DNA from: Acidobacteriota bacterium | Lineage (GTDB): Bacteria; Acidobacteriota; Blastocatellia; Pyrinomonadales; Pyrinomonadaceae | NCBI GenBank assembly: GCA_019247865.1 | Contig: JAFBAJ010000037.1 | Coordinates: 1-10,762, forward strand | DNA length: 10,762 nt | Direction: 5' to 3' | Part shown: one piece after another, positions 1 through 6,283 of the stretch | Layout of the letters: every line of letters starts with the position of its first letter | How positions within the stretch are numbered: the first letter of the stretch is position 1 | Position numbers and translations under genes: made by a program | The notes under the pieces: generated by a model | What the model was told of the DNA's origin: nothing | The model's input: the letters and a program-made list of their open reading frames with translations, nothing else | Database searches by the model: none

Positions 1-1158
1 GTCTCCCATCACGAAGTCGGAAACGGTCACGCTCGCGCCGTAGATGAAGTAGCGATCCAGCCCGGACTTGTGGCTGAAATGCATCGCCCGCATGACGAAG
101 CCTGAGGAGAGGTCGCCGATCACTCGGCCGCGCTTCTCAAGCTGCACGATGCGCGCAAAGAGCTCTGCGGCCGAGCCTGATTCGCTGTCCAGAAGGACGA
201 CCAGATTGCCTTTGAAGATACGGTCAGCGCCGCGCGTCTTGGCGAGCATCGGCTTGGTCTCCGTGCGCGATTTGATGTCATAGACTTTGACATCATGGTC
301 GAACATGTAACCCACCAGACGGAGCAGGGTCTGTTCATAGCCGCCCCCGTTGCCGCGCAGGTCCAGGATCAGCGACTTACGTTTGCGTGCCTTGTCCATC
401 ATCTCGTCCACGAGGTGGTCGTCGTCGAACTGCGGCATTCTCCAGATCAGCAGCTCCTTGTCTTCGACATAGCGATGGCGCATCAGACGCGCGTAATTCT
501 CCCACTGCCTGATGAGGTCCGAGCGGTCGGCTCCGGTCGTGCTGCCCAGGTTGTAGACGGCCTTGCCCGGAGTGACTTTCGCCTGCACGCTGAGCGAGCG
601 TGCTTCTCCGCCCGCGCTCCGCACGAGCAGTGAGATCTCCGGCTGGAAACGCAGAAAGTACCAGAGCTTCCAGAGCCCTTCGCGCGTCGGCGTCGCGCCC
701 GCCAGAGCGAGGATTTCGTCGCCCGGCTTGAGACCTTTGGCTTCGGCGTCGCTCCCCGGTTTGACCGCCGTCACGTAACACTTGTCGCCGATCATCTGGA
801 GCGTCCAACCCTGTTCCACGCCGTCGGCCGGGGCCGGAATGAGAAAGAAAGTGTGCGAGTCGTTGAAGTCCATCAACGAACGCGCGATGATGCCCAGCAT
901 CTCGCCCATGGAATTGGCCGCCTTGACCTTCGCCTCCGCGGCTCCGAAGTGCGCGTCCAGATCGAGGCCGCGAAAAGTCGTGTCATAATAATTTTTCTGA
1001 ATATCTTTTTTGATGAGCTGCACCATCTCGACCGCACGCCGCCGGTCGTTATCGAGCGTCTGCGCCTGCGCACCCTGCCGCAGCGTGGCGATGAAGAGGA
1101 GGCCGAACAGCACGGCGAGCGTGATGGCGCGCGTGCGCCGGTAAATTTTTATCTGCAT
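1..1158 (-). CDS. Exported S41-family (tricorn-type) peptidase, C-terminus cut off by window edge
   Basis: This gene reads from ATG at 1158 leftward and is still open at position 1, giving 386 residues. The start is supported by AGGAAGA at 1164-1170, about 5 nt upstream. Residues 1-32 look like a Sec signal peptide (basic n-region, hydrophobic LAVLFGLLFIA, cleavage after AQA). Then come an N-terminal helical part ending in the motif DFNDSH (Ser101-His102), a PDZ domain near 118-195 (GSDAEAKGLKPGDEIL), and the S41 core with LDLRGNGGG at 266-273 and the nucleophile region SESGSAAELFAR (likely Ser329). The Lys of CtpA/Tsp is absent (GDLSSGFVM). The Ser-His pair before the PDZ and Ser in the core fit the tricorn/S41B arrangement, known from the family. 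The final catalytic Glu would lie just past the edge. It probably acts on peptides or misfolded proteins outside the cytoplasm; the substrate is unknown. It is a paralogue of the upstream neighbour and probably co-transcribed with it. Confidence 0.92.
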   Translation of the reverse strand, partial: MQIKIYRRTRAITLAVLFGLLFIATLRQGAQAQTLDNDRRRAVEMVQLIKKDIQKNYYDTTFRGLDLDAHFGAAEAKVKAANSMGEMLGIIARSLMDFNDSHTFFLIPAPADGVEQGWTLQMIGDKCYVTAVKPGSDAEAKGLKPGDEILALAGATPTREGLWKLWYFLRFQPEISLLVRSAGGEARSLSVQAKVTPGKAVYNLGSTTGADRSDLIRQWENYARLMRHRYVEDKELLIWRMPQFDDDHLVDEMMDKARKRKSLILDLRGNGGGYEQTLLRLVGYMFDHDVKVYDIKSRTETKPMLAKTRGADRIFKGNLVVLLDSESGSAAELFARIVQLEKRGRVIGDLSSGFVMRAMHFSHKSGLDRYFIYGASVTVSDFVMGD

Positions 1159-1163
1159 GATTA

Positions 1164-1170
1164 TCTTCCT
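1164..1170 (-). promoter_or_regulatory. Ribosome binding site of the downstream S41 gene
   Basis: On the minus strand AGGAAGA lies 5 nt before the ATG at 1158-1156. It fixes the start of the partial peptidase and shows that this gene has its own translation initiation signal after the intercistronic hairpin. Confidence 0.7.
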
Positions 1171-1179
1171 TAAACTCGA

Positions 1180-1228
1180 CCGGCGTGGAGACAAAGCAGC
1201 CTCGTCAACCGCTTCGTCTCCGCGCCGG
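1180..1228 (-). repeat. Intercistronic hairpin between the two S41 genes
   Basis: Arms at 1180-1192 and 1216-1228 are inverted repeats of 13 nt with one non-Watson-Crick position (a C-A mismatch in the minus-strand RNA, G-T wobble on the plus strand). A further 4-bp AAGC/GCTT stem (1194-1197 with 1211-1214) closes a 13-nt loop. It lies between the stop of the upstream peptidase (1239-1241) and the start of the downstream one. There is no U-run after it on the minus strand, so it is not a standard rho-independent terminator there. It could protect or process the mRNA, or partly terminate it. On the plus strand it is followed by ATTTTT, but no gene reads toward it. Confidence 0.6.
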
Positions 1229-1238
1229 ATTTTTCAAG

Positions 1239-2576
1239 CTATCTCTTCCATTCCACAGGGAAGAGCTTGCCCGCCTCTTCGGGCGAGAGGCTGAAGCCGG
1301 CCAGCTCCGCCGCGCGCATGAGCACCGGGTCGCGGTAAGCGGCCATGTCGGTTCCGGTCGGCAGGATGACTTCATCCGGCGCTACGCCGACGTGCTCAAG
1401 GCTCTTGCCGTCCGTCATGATGACATCCGCGTTGGTGATGCTCGCGCCGTAAAAGGCGACGATGTCCACCCCGGACTCGTGCCCGACTCCTCTTGCCTGC
1501 ATGACTGCGCCCGCCGAACGGTCGCCGAGGACGACGCCGCGCTTTTCGAGCTGCATCGTCCGCGCGAAGATTTCCGACGCCGAGCCGGAGCCGCTGTCCA
1601 CCAGCACGATCAGCTTGCCCGTGAAATAGTCTTTACGACCTTTCGCCTCCTGCGGGTCCATCTTCTTGCGCCCCTTGAGGTCTGCGATCTTCACATCATG
1701 ATCGAAGAAGTTGCCGACGAGACGCTCCAGCGCATCCACGCGCCCGCCGCCGTTGCCGCGCAGGTCGAGGACCAGGGTCTTATACTTCCTGACCTCTTTC
1801 ATGCGCGCATCCATGCTCGCCGGGTCTTGCACGAAGGTGTGCATCTTCCAGAAGATGATGTCCTTGCTGTTTTTGGGCGTGACGAAGATGTTGCGCTCCA
1901 GATAGTCCGCGTCTTCGGCCTCACGGATGCCGGTGCTGAACATGTCCTCAAAGTCCTGAATGATCTTGCCCTCCTGGACTTTCGCCATCGCCAGCACTTC
2001 GCGCTGTGTGCCGTCCCGGTCCTGAATGACGAACTTGACGCCCGCTTTCGGATGCAGCACATAGTAGTAGAGCTGCATCTTCCAGATGTTGTCGCGGGTC
2101 GGCTCAAAGCCGTCGATGGAGTAAATCTCATCGCCCGGCTTGAGACCTTTGGCTTCGGCGTCGCTCCCCGGCTTGACCGCCGTGATGAAACATTTGTCGC
2201 CGATCATATTCATCCGCCAGCCGTACTCGACCTTGACCGCTTTGCCCGGCGGCCGGAAATAGAGGTGCGAGTCGTTAAAGTCCATCAACGTCTGCGAGAT
2301 GATGCCGAGCGCCTGACTGATCGAGGCCGCCTTTTTGACCTTCTCCTGAGCCTGCTTAAAATGCTCGTCCAGATTGATGCCGTGAAAATTCTCGTCGTAG
2401 TAATTCTTCCTGATATCGGTCTTCAGCGCGTCCAGCATCTCCGAATAACGCTGGCGGTCAAAACTGCTGAGCGACTGGGCGCGGGCGGGATTCTGCCAGC
2501 CCGCCAGCGCGAGCAGACAGAGCGCGGCCATCGACATGGCGAGGGCTGCGCGCATGGGGCAACGTCTAAACTTCAT
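1239..2576 (-). CDS. Exported S41-family (tricorn-type) peptidase, complete
   Basis: Start chosen at ATG 2576-2574 (445 aa), because AGGAG at 2586-2590 is 9 nt upstream. An ATG three codons earlier (2585) directly abuts that AGGAG and is less likely. Residues 1-33 form a signal peptide (MKFRRCPMR, then ALAMSMAALCLLALAG, cleavage after ARA). The order is N-terminal helical domain with DFNDSH (Ser103-His104), PDZ near 118-200 (GSDAEAKGLKPGDEI), core strand motif LVLDLRGNGGG at 268-278, nucleophile motif SGSGSASEIFAR (likely Ser332), and SLEHVGVAPDEV with Glu394. These residues match the Ser/His/Ser/Glu set of tricorn-type S41 enzymes as I recall it, while the CtpA catalytic Lys position is Ala (GDRSAGAVM). 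It is therefore probably an active periplasmic or secreted protease of S41B type. It is the first gene of a two-gene unit with its paralogue, divergent from the glycan cluster. Confidence 0.93.
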   Translation of the reverse strand: MKFRRCPMRAALAMSMAALCLLALAGWQNPARAQSLSSFDRQRYSEMLDALKTDIRKNYYDENFHGINLDEHFKQAQEKVKKAASISQALGIISQTLMDFNDSHLYFRPPGKAVKVEYGWRMNMIGDKCFITAVKPGSDAEAKGLKPGDEIYSIDGFEPTRDNIWKMQLYYYVLHPKAGVKFVIQDRDGTQREVLAMAKVQEGKIIQDFEDMFSTGIREAEDADYLERNIFVTPKNSKDIIFWKMHTFVQDPASMDARMKEVRKYKTLVLDLRGNGGGRVDALERLVGNFFDHDVKIADLKGRKKMDPQEAKGRKDYFTGKLIVLVDSGSGSASEIFARTMQLEKRGVVLGDRSAGAVMQARGVGHESGVDIVAFYGASITNADVIMTDGKSLEHVGVAPDEVILPTGTDMAAYRDPVLMRAAELAGFSLSPEEAGKLFPVEWKR

Positions 2577-2829
2577 TGGGTACATCTCCTACAGGATTAT
2601 TTAGTTGGATTGGTTGTTAAATGATAGCCGCCGGTGCTGGAAAATCAGACAGGGGGTTTCGCGGCCGCGAGCGAAGGCGCATCTTACACGCGAAGCGGAC
2701 GCGCTGCAAATGGCCTGGGCCGGGGCGCGCTTGTCGCCGCGCCGGAGCCATGTTACTTTGCAGAGTTTGCTTCCGCAGCGCGATGATTTACCGTGTGCGC
2801 GCCGGAATAAGATGGCGTAGAGCGGCCAA
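2577..2829. other. Divergent intergenic region
   Basis: About 250 nt between the peptidase start and the first methyltransferase start, on opposite strands, so promoters for both units should lie here. The peptidase side is AT-richer (2591-2625) and includes a TAAATA on the minus strand, but I could find no convincing -35 partner. On the plus side TAAGAT at about 2808-2813 is a weak -10 candidate. A GGCGCG/CGCGCC stem (2724-2729 with 2738-2743) is of the kind expected by chance at this GC content. Short open frames here show no family features or ribosome binding sites. Confidence 0.5.
2586..2590 (-). promoter_or_regulatory. Ribosome binding site deciding the start of the complete S41 gene
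   Basis: AGGAG on the minus strand. It directly abuts the ATG at 2585 and is 9 nt from the ATG at 2576, so it favours the second ATG. The resulting protein begins MKFRRCPM, a better signal-peptide n-region. Confidence 0.65.
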
Positions 2830-3756
2830 ATGGATGCTTTCGCCGCCCCTGAATTCATGCTGATGTCTCAAGCCGATCAGAACCTGAAAGAGCGCGTCCG
2901 CGCCTTCTGGCAGGCGCATCCGTGCGGCACCAAGTTCGCCGACGCAGCGCCGGGCACGCGCCTCTTTTTCGAGCGCGTCGAAGAGCATCGCTATCGCACG
3001 GAATGGCACATTCCGGCGGCGGCGGATTTCGGTAGCGCGCGCGGACTCAAAGTGCTGGAGATCGGCTGCGGCCTCGGCACGGACGGCGCGCAGTTCGCAC
3101 GCGCCGGAGCGGACTACACCGGAGTCGACCTGACGGAGGCGGCGGTCGAGCTGGCGCGCAGGCGTTTCGAGCTCTTCGGCCTGCCCGGCACTTTTCGCAC
3201 GGCCGACGCCGAGAACCTGGACTTTGCCGACGACACTTTCGACCTCGTCTACTCGCACGGCGTCCTGCATCACACGCCGGACACGGAGCGCGCGGTGCGC
3301 GAAGTCCATCGCGTCTTAAAGCCCGGCGGGCGCGCCGTCGTCATGCTCTATCACAGAGACTCTTATAACTATCGCTTCAACATTCGCCTCTTTCGCCGCG
3401 CCGGAGCGCATCTCCTCAAGTCGGAGACGGGATTGAAGCTCGCGCACAAACTGACGCACGAGCCTTTGGAGAGCCTGCGCGAGCACGCGCGCTTTATCAA
3501 AGAGGACACGGAGAGTTATCTCGCGCCCGGCGAGTTTCTGAGCCAGAACACGGACGGGGCGGGCAATCCTCTGGCGCGCGTCTACTCGCGGCGCGAGGCG
3601 CGCGAGCTTTTCAGGGATTTTTCGCGCGTCGAGCTGCACACACATTTTCTGAACAAACGCTGGCTGCCCGTCGTCGGCAACCTCTTGCCGCGCGGCCTCG
3701 AAGCGCGCCTCGCCGCACGCTGGGGCTGGCATCTCTGGATCTATGGAACGAAGTAG
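2830..3756 (+). CDS. Class I SAM-dependent methyltransferase (Methyltransf_11 type)
   Basis: 308 aa from ATG 2830. ATGs at 2857 and 2863 are possible alternatives, since none has a clear Shine-Dalgarno and homology begins near residue 20 (RVRAFWQAHPCGT). The Rossmann methyltransferase core is plain: motif I VLEIGCGLGTDG at 75-86, an acidic ribose-binding Asp at 100 (GVDLTEAA), the DLVYSHGVLHHTPD block at 138-151, and RVLKPGG at 161-167. A C-terminal extension from 170 to 308 contains NTDGAGNPLARVYSR and a conserved-looking basic tail. It transfers a methyl group from S-adenosylmethionine to an unknown small-molecule or glycan substrate, probably in the cytoplasm. It opens the glycan cluster, so a sugar, lipid-linked or quinone-like acceptor is plausible. 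Its TAG stop is the first part of a 26-bp inverted repeat. Confidence 0.9.
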   Translation: MDAFAAPEFMLMSQADQNLKERVRAFWQAHPCGTKFADAAPGTRLFFERVEEHRYRTEWHIPAAADFGSARGLKVLEIGCGLGTDGAQFARAGADYTGVDLTEAAVELARRRFELFGLPGTFRTADAENLDFADDTFDLVYSHGVLHHTPDTERAVREVHRVLKPGGRAVVMLYHRDSYNYRFNIRLFRRAGAHLLKSETGLKLAHKLTHEPLESLREHARFIKEDTESYLAPGEFLSQNTDGAGNPLARVYSRREARELFRDFSRVELHTHFLNKRWLPVVGNLLPRGLEARLAARWGWHLWIYGTK

Positions 3757-3826
3757 CCAGTAGCCAGTAGTCAGTAGAAAAGCATTTGTCTTGATGCTGA
3801 CTACTGACTACTGGCTACTGGCTACT
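3752..3826 (+). repeat. Palindrome A: heptamer-built inverted repeat over the stop codon
   Basis: Perfect 26-nt inverted arms at 3752-3777 and 3801-3826. Each arm is made of tandem 7-bp units (AGTAGCC, AGTAGCC, AGTAGTC, AGTAG). The 23-nt centre (3778-3800) holds a second small hairpin, AGCAT at 3781-3785 with ATGCT at 3794-3798. The stop codon TAG of the methyltransferase (3754-3756) is inside the left arm. The right arm ends 14 nt before the ATG of the epimerase and leaves no room for an obvious Shine-Dalgarno. There is no U-run, so it is not a classical terminator. It may affect mRNA stability or coupling, or be a mobile palindrome. Confidence 0.93.
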
Positions 3827-3840
3827 GCTTATTGATTGAT

Positions 3841-4800
3841 ATGAAAAACATCTTAGTGACCGGCGGAGCCGGATTCATCGGGTCGCATCTGGTGGACCAG
3901 CTCCTGAGCGAGCGCGCGTGGCGCGTGACGGTCGTTGACGACTTCAACGACTTTTATGAGCCGGAGCGCAAGCGCGCCAACATCGCCGCGCATGTGGCCG
4001 ACGCGGCTTACAAATTGATCGAAGCCGACATCCGCGACCGTGCCGCGCTCGATGAGATTTTCGCCGCGACGAAGTTCGAGGTGATCGTGCATCTGGCGGC
4101 GCGCGCGGGCGTGCGTCCGTCTCTGAGCGAGCCGGAGCTTTACGCCGAGACGAACATCAACGGCACGCTCAACCTGCTTGAGCTGGCGCGCGAGCATGAA
4201 GTAAAGCAGTTCGTCTTCGGCTCCTCCTCCTCCGTCTACGGCATCAATGCCAAAGTCCCTTTCAGCGAAGAGGACATGATTCGCCAGCCCATCTCGCCCT
4301 ATGCCGCGACGAAGGCGGCGGGCGAACTGCTCTGCCATACCTACACGCATCTCTACGGCATACGCTGCGTGTGCCTGCGCTTCTTTACGGTCTACGGCGC
4401 GCGGCAGCGCCCCGATCTGGCGATACACAAGTTCGCGCGTCTGATCGATGCGGGGCAGGCGATCCCAGTCTTCGGCGACGGCACGACGCGGCGCGATTAC
4501 ACTTTTATCGAAGACATCATCCAGGGCGTGCGCGCGGCCATCGATTACGACGGGAGCGAATACGAAGTCTTCAACCTCGGCGAATCGCGCACGGTCGAGC
4601 TGCGCGAGCTGATCGAGCTGCTGGAAAAGGAGCTCGATCAAAAAGCCGTCATCGAGCGCCAGCCGATGCAGCCCGGCGACGTGCCGCAGACCTTCGCGGA
4701 CATCTCGAAGGCGCGACGCTTGCTCGGCTATGATCCGCACACGCAGATCGAAGACGGCATCCGCCGCTTCGTCGAGTGGTTCAGGAATGAGAGAAGCTAG
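3841..4800 (+). CDS. NAD-dependent epimerase, UDP-glucuronate 4-epimerase type
   Basis: 319 aa starting at ATG 3841 ([17 protein letters not shown]). An in-frame TTG at 3832 is less likely because the family begins at this beta strand. It is an extended short-chain dehydrogenase: NAD-binding TGGAGFIG at residues 7-14, Asp33-Asp34 after beta 2 (VVDDFNDFY), catalytic Ser cluster GSSSSVYG at 127-134, and Tyr154 with Lys158 in SPYAATK. The blocks [45 protein letters not shown] and [15 protein letters not shown] are those of UDP-glucuronate 4-epimerases (LspL/Cap1J type). These make UDP-galacturonate, reversibly, through a 4-keto intermediate. GDP-mannose dehydratase or other sugar 4-epimerase activity is less likely but possible. 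It would supply a uronic acid donor for the neighbouring glycosyltransferase. The start has no visible Shine-Dalgarno; palindrome A sits just upstream. The next gene's ATG (4787) overlaps its end. Confidence 0.92.
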   Translation: MKNILVTGGAGFIGSHLVDQLLSERAWRVTVVDDFNDFYEPERKRANIAAHVADAAYKLIEADIRDRAALDEIFAATKFEVIVHLAARAGVRPSLSEPELYAETNINGTLNLLELAREHEVKQFVFGSSSSVYGINAKVPFSEEDMIRQPISPYAATKAAGELLCHTYTHLYGIRCVCLRFFTVYGARQRPDLAIHKFARLIDAGQAIPVFGDGTTRRDYTFIEDIIQGVRAAIDYDGSEYEVFNLGESRTVELRELIELLEKELDQKAVIERQPMQPGDVPQTFADISKARRLLGYDPHTQIEDGIRRFVEWFRNERS

Positions 4801-6283
4801 CTCTGTCTTTCCTTCGCGCCTTCGCGCCTTTGCGAGAGAATTAGTCTCACGCAAAGACGCAAAGACGCAAAGAAGAAGGCGCATCGCGGGGCTGCTCCTA
4901 ATCGTCCTGCTCGCGCTCGCAGCGCGCGGCCTGACGGCGCAGTTCATCGGCGCGCGCCTCAGTGATGCGGGCTGGTTTCCGTACGGCATCTACGCGATCT
5001 TTGACCGGCAGGCCCAAAGCATTCTGGACGGGCGCGCGAACGCCTTCTGGATCGGCGACCCGTCGCAGACGGAGGCGGCCATCTATCCGCCGGGTTATCC
5101 GCTCTGGCTGGCGTTGGTCTATGCGTTGCGGGGCGCGCGTTCGGCTGCGGTCGTGCAGGGCGTGCAATGGGTTTTGGATTCCTTCGCGGTGCTGCTGGTC
5201 GCGGGCATCGGCGTGACGGCGTTCGGGTGGCGTGTGGGAATCCGGGCGGGCGTGCTGGCGGCTCTGTCGCCGCTCTTGGCGCTCTACGGCGCAATGCCTT
5301 TGGCGGATGCGCCGACGAGCTGGCTCGTGCTGGGCGGAGCGTGGCTGCTCGTGCTCGCGTGGCAGAGACGGAGGGGGCGGAGCTGGCGTTTCGCGCTCGG
5401 CGCGGGGCTGCTGGTGGGATTGTCCTGCTGGCTGCGAGCGAACGCGATGCTGCTCGCGGTGTGGTGGGCGCTCGCCCTGCTCCTGTTCGTGAAAGAGAGC
5501 TGGAAAGTGCGTGTGCGGCTGGCGGCCTGTGTCCTCGCCGGAGCGGCGATCTTTCTGCTGCCGATCGTGGTGCGGAACATCATCGCCTTTCGCGCCTTTG
5601 TGCCGACGGGGATGGGCGTCGGGACGAACCTCTGGGAAGGCATCGGCGAGACGGATCGCGCGGCGGAGTTCGGCGCGGTCTACGGCGACGGCGCGTTGAT
5701 CGAAAAAGAGCGCGCGGAGCTGGGCGTGAGCGCTGGAGAGAAATTCAATCTCTACTTTCCGGACGGCGTGGAGCGCGACCGCGCGCGTGCGCGCAAAGCT
5801 TTCGCGGTCATCAAAGCTCATCCGGTGTGGTATGCGGGAGTGATGGCGCGGCGGATGGCGGGCGTCCTGAACTACGCGGGCGAGCCTTCGCCGGTTTACG
5901 GCAGCGCGGGCTTTAACGTCACGAGCCGGAAATGTCTGGAGGCGCGCTGGCAGGGCGGAGTCGCGGCCTTCTTCGTGAACCTGCTCGGCATGGCGCAGAG
6001 CGTGATGAGGTATGTCGTGCTGCCGCTCATGCTGCTGGGGCTCTTCTTCGCCCTGCGCTCGGACGCGCGCGCGGCGGGAGTCTTGCTGACGACCGTGCTC
6101 TATTATCTGTGCGTCGGCTCGTTCATGCACGCGGAGATTCGTTACGGCCTGCCGATGCAGGCGCTGCTCTTCGTCTTCGCTGGAGTGGGAGTCGCAGGGC
6201 TGCCCGCGCTCACTTTGAAAATCAGAAGGAAGCTCAGAAGGAAAATCAGAAACAAGAGGGAAAGCCGGACCGTAGGTTTATGA
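4787..6283 (+). CDS. Polytopic membrane glycosyltransferase, PMT/ArnT-like (GT39/GT83 clan)
   Basis: 498 aa from ATG 4787, which overlaps the epimerase end by 14 nt. The only other in-frame ATG nearby is 4730, well inside the epimerase. Residues about 9-31 are encoded by palindrome B (they include [10 protein letters not shown]), and the first membrane helix starts near 33. Roughly ten hydrophobic segments follow (33-50, 104-114, 122-145, 155-170, 176-192, 203-234, 246-262, 391-422, 431-446, 456-474). A hydrophilic stretch at 263-390 contains [27 protein letters not shown] at 100-109 and EIRYGLPMQ at 450-458 are typical of dolichyl/undecaprenyl-phosphate-sugar-dependent transferases. It probably moves a sugar from a polyprenyl-phosphate donor to a lipid, protein or glycan on the outer face of the membrane. 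The acceptor is unknown. The C-terminus is a basic tail from a 12-bp tandem repeat. The TGA stop overlaps the next start. Confidence 0.85.
   Translation: MREASSVFPSRLRAFARELVSRKDAKTQRRRRIAGLLLIVLLALAARGLTAQFIGARLSDAGWFPYGIYAIFDRQAQSILDGRANAFWIGDPSQTEAAIYPPGYPLWLALVYALRGARSAAVVQGVQWVLDSFAVLLVAGIGVTAFGWRVGIRAGVLAALSPLLALYGAMPLADAPTSWLVLGGAWLLVLAWQRRRGRSWRFALGAGLLVGLSCWLRANAMLLAVWWALALLLFVKESWKVRVRLAACVLAGAAIFLLPIVVRNIIAFRAFVPTGMGVGTNLWEGIGETDRAAEFGAVYGDGALIEKERAELGVSAGEKFNLYFPDGVERDRARARKAFAVIKAHPVWYAGVMARRMAGVLNYAGEPSPVYGSAGFNVTSRKCLEARWQGGVAAFFVNLLGMAQSVMRYVVLPLMLLGLFFALRSDARAAGVLLTTVLYYLCVGSFMHAEIRYGLPMQALLFVFAGVGVAGLPALTLKIRRKLRRKIRNKRESRTVGL
4808..4876 (+). repeat. Palindrome B: octamer-built inverted repeat inside the 5' end of the glycosyltransferase
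   Basis: The right half has three perfect tandem 8-mers CGCAAAGA (4850-4873). The left half (4808-4834) has diverged inverted copies (TTCGCGCC twice, then TTTGCG). The innermost 7 bp pair perfectly (CTTTGCG 4828-4834 with CGCAAAG 4850-4856), and GAGA/TCTC (4836-4839 with 4845-4848) forms a small central hairpin. Going outward, the mismatches fall at every fourth base and are all C-A on the plus strand, hence G-T wobbles on the other strand. It starts 8 nt after the epimerase stop and is read through in frame by the downstream gene. Confidence 0.85.
6219..6254 (+). repeat. 12-bp tandem repeat, three copies, coding for a basic tail
   Basis: AAATCAGAAGGA, AGCTCAGAAGGA and AAATCAGAAACA follow each other without a gap. 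They encode KIRR, KLRR and KIRN near the C-terminus of the glycosyltransferase. The 12-bp period keeps the frame. The array lies just before the overlapping start of the next methyltransferase. Confidence 0.75.

Noticed and set aside
1185..2624. 479-codon plus-strand open frame opposite the complete S41 gene
   Set aside because: The His/Arg/Asp-rich product has no recognisable domain. The minus strand encodes a full signal peptide-PDZ-S41 protein with a good ribosome binding site; long antisense frames are common at this GC content.
2724..2743. GGCGCG/CGCGCC hairpin in the divergent intergenic region
   Set aside because: A 6-bp all-GC stem is expected by chance in DNA of this composition and has no T-run or conserved context.
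2601..2863. Short open frames in the divergent intergenic region on both strands
   Set aside because: No ribosome binding site, no recognisable features, and mutually overlapping on both strands.
3752..3826. Standard rho-independent terminator at palindrome A
   Set aside because: The stem is long and moderate in GC, with no T-run after the right arm, and a gene in the same direction starts 14 nt later.
3853..4989. 378-codon minus-strand open frame opposite the epimerase
   Set aside because: The plus strand encodes an unmistakable SDR epimerase; the antisense product is Arg/Ala-rich and spans the junction repeat.
4898..6130. 410-codon minus-strand open frame opposite the glycosyltransferase
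   Set aside because: Low-complexity Arg/His/Gln-rich product without motifs; the plus strand has a coherent membrane protein with family motifs.
5932..6279. Upstream extension of the zinc-ribbon methyltransferase frame
   Set aside because: This part is a +1/+2 shadow of the glycosyltransferase. The Trm112-like domain starts naturally at [14 protein letters not shown] (6280).
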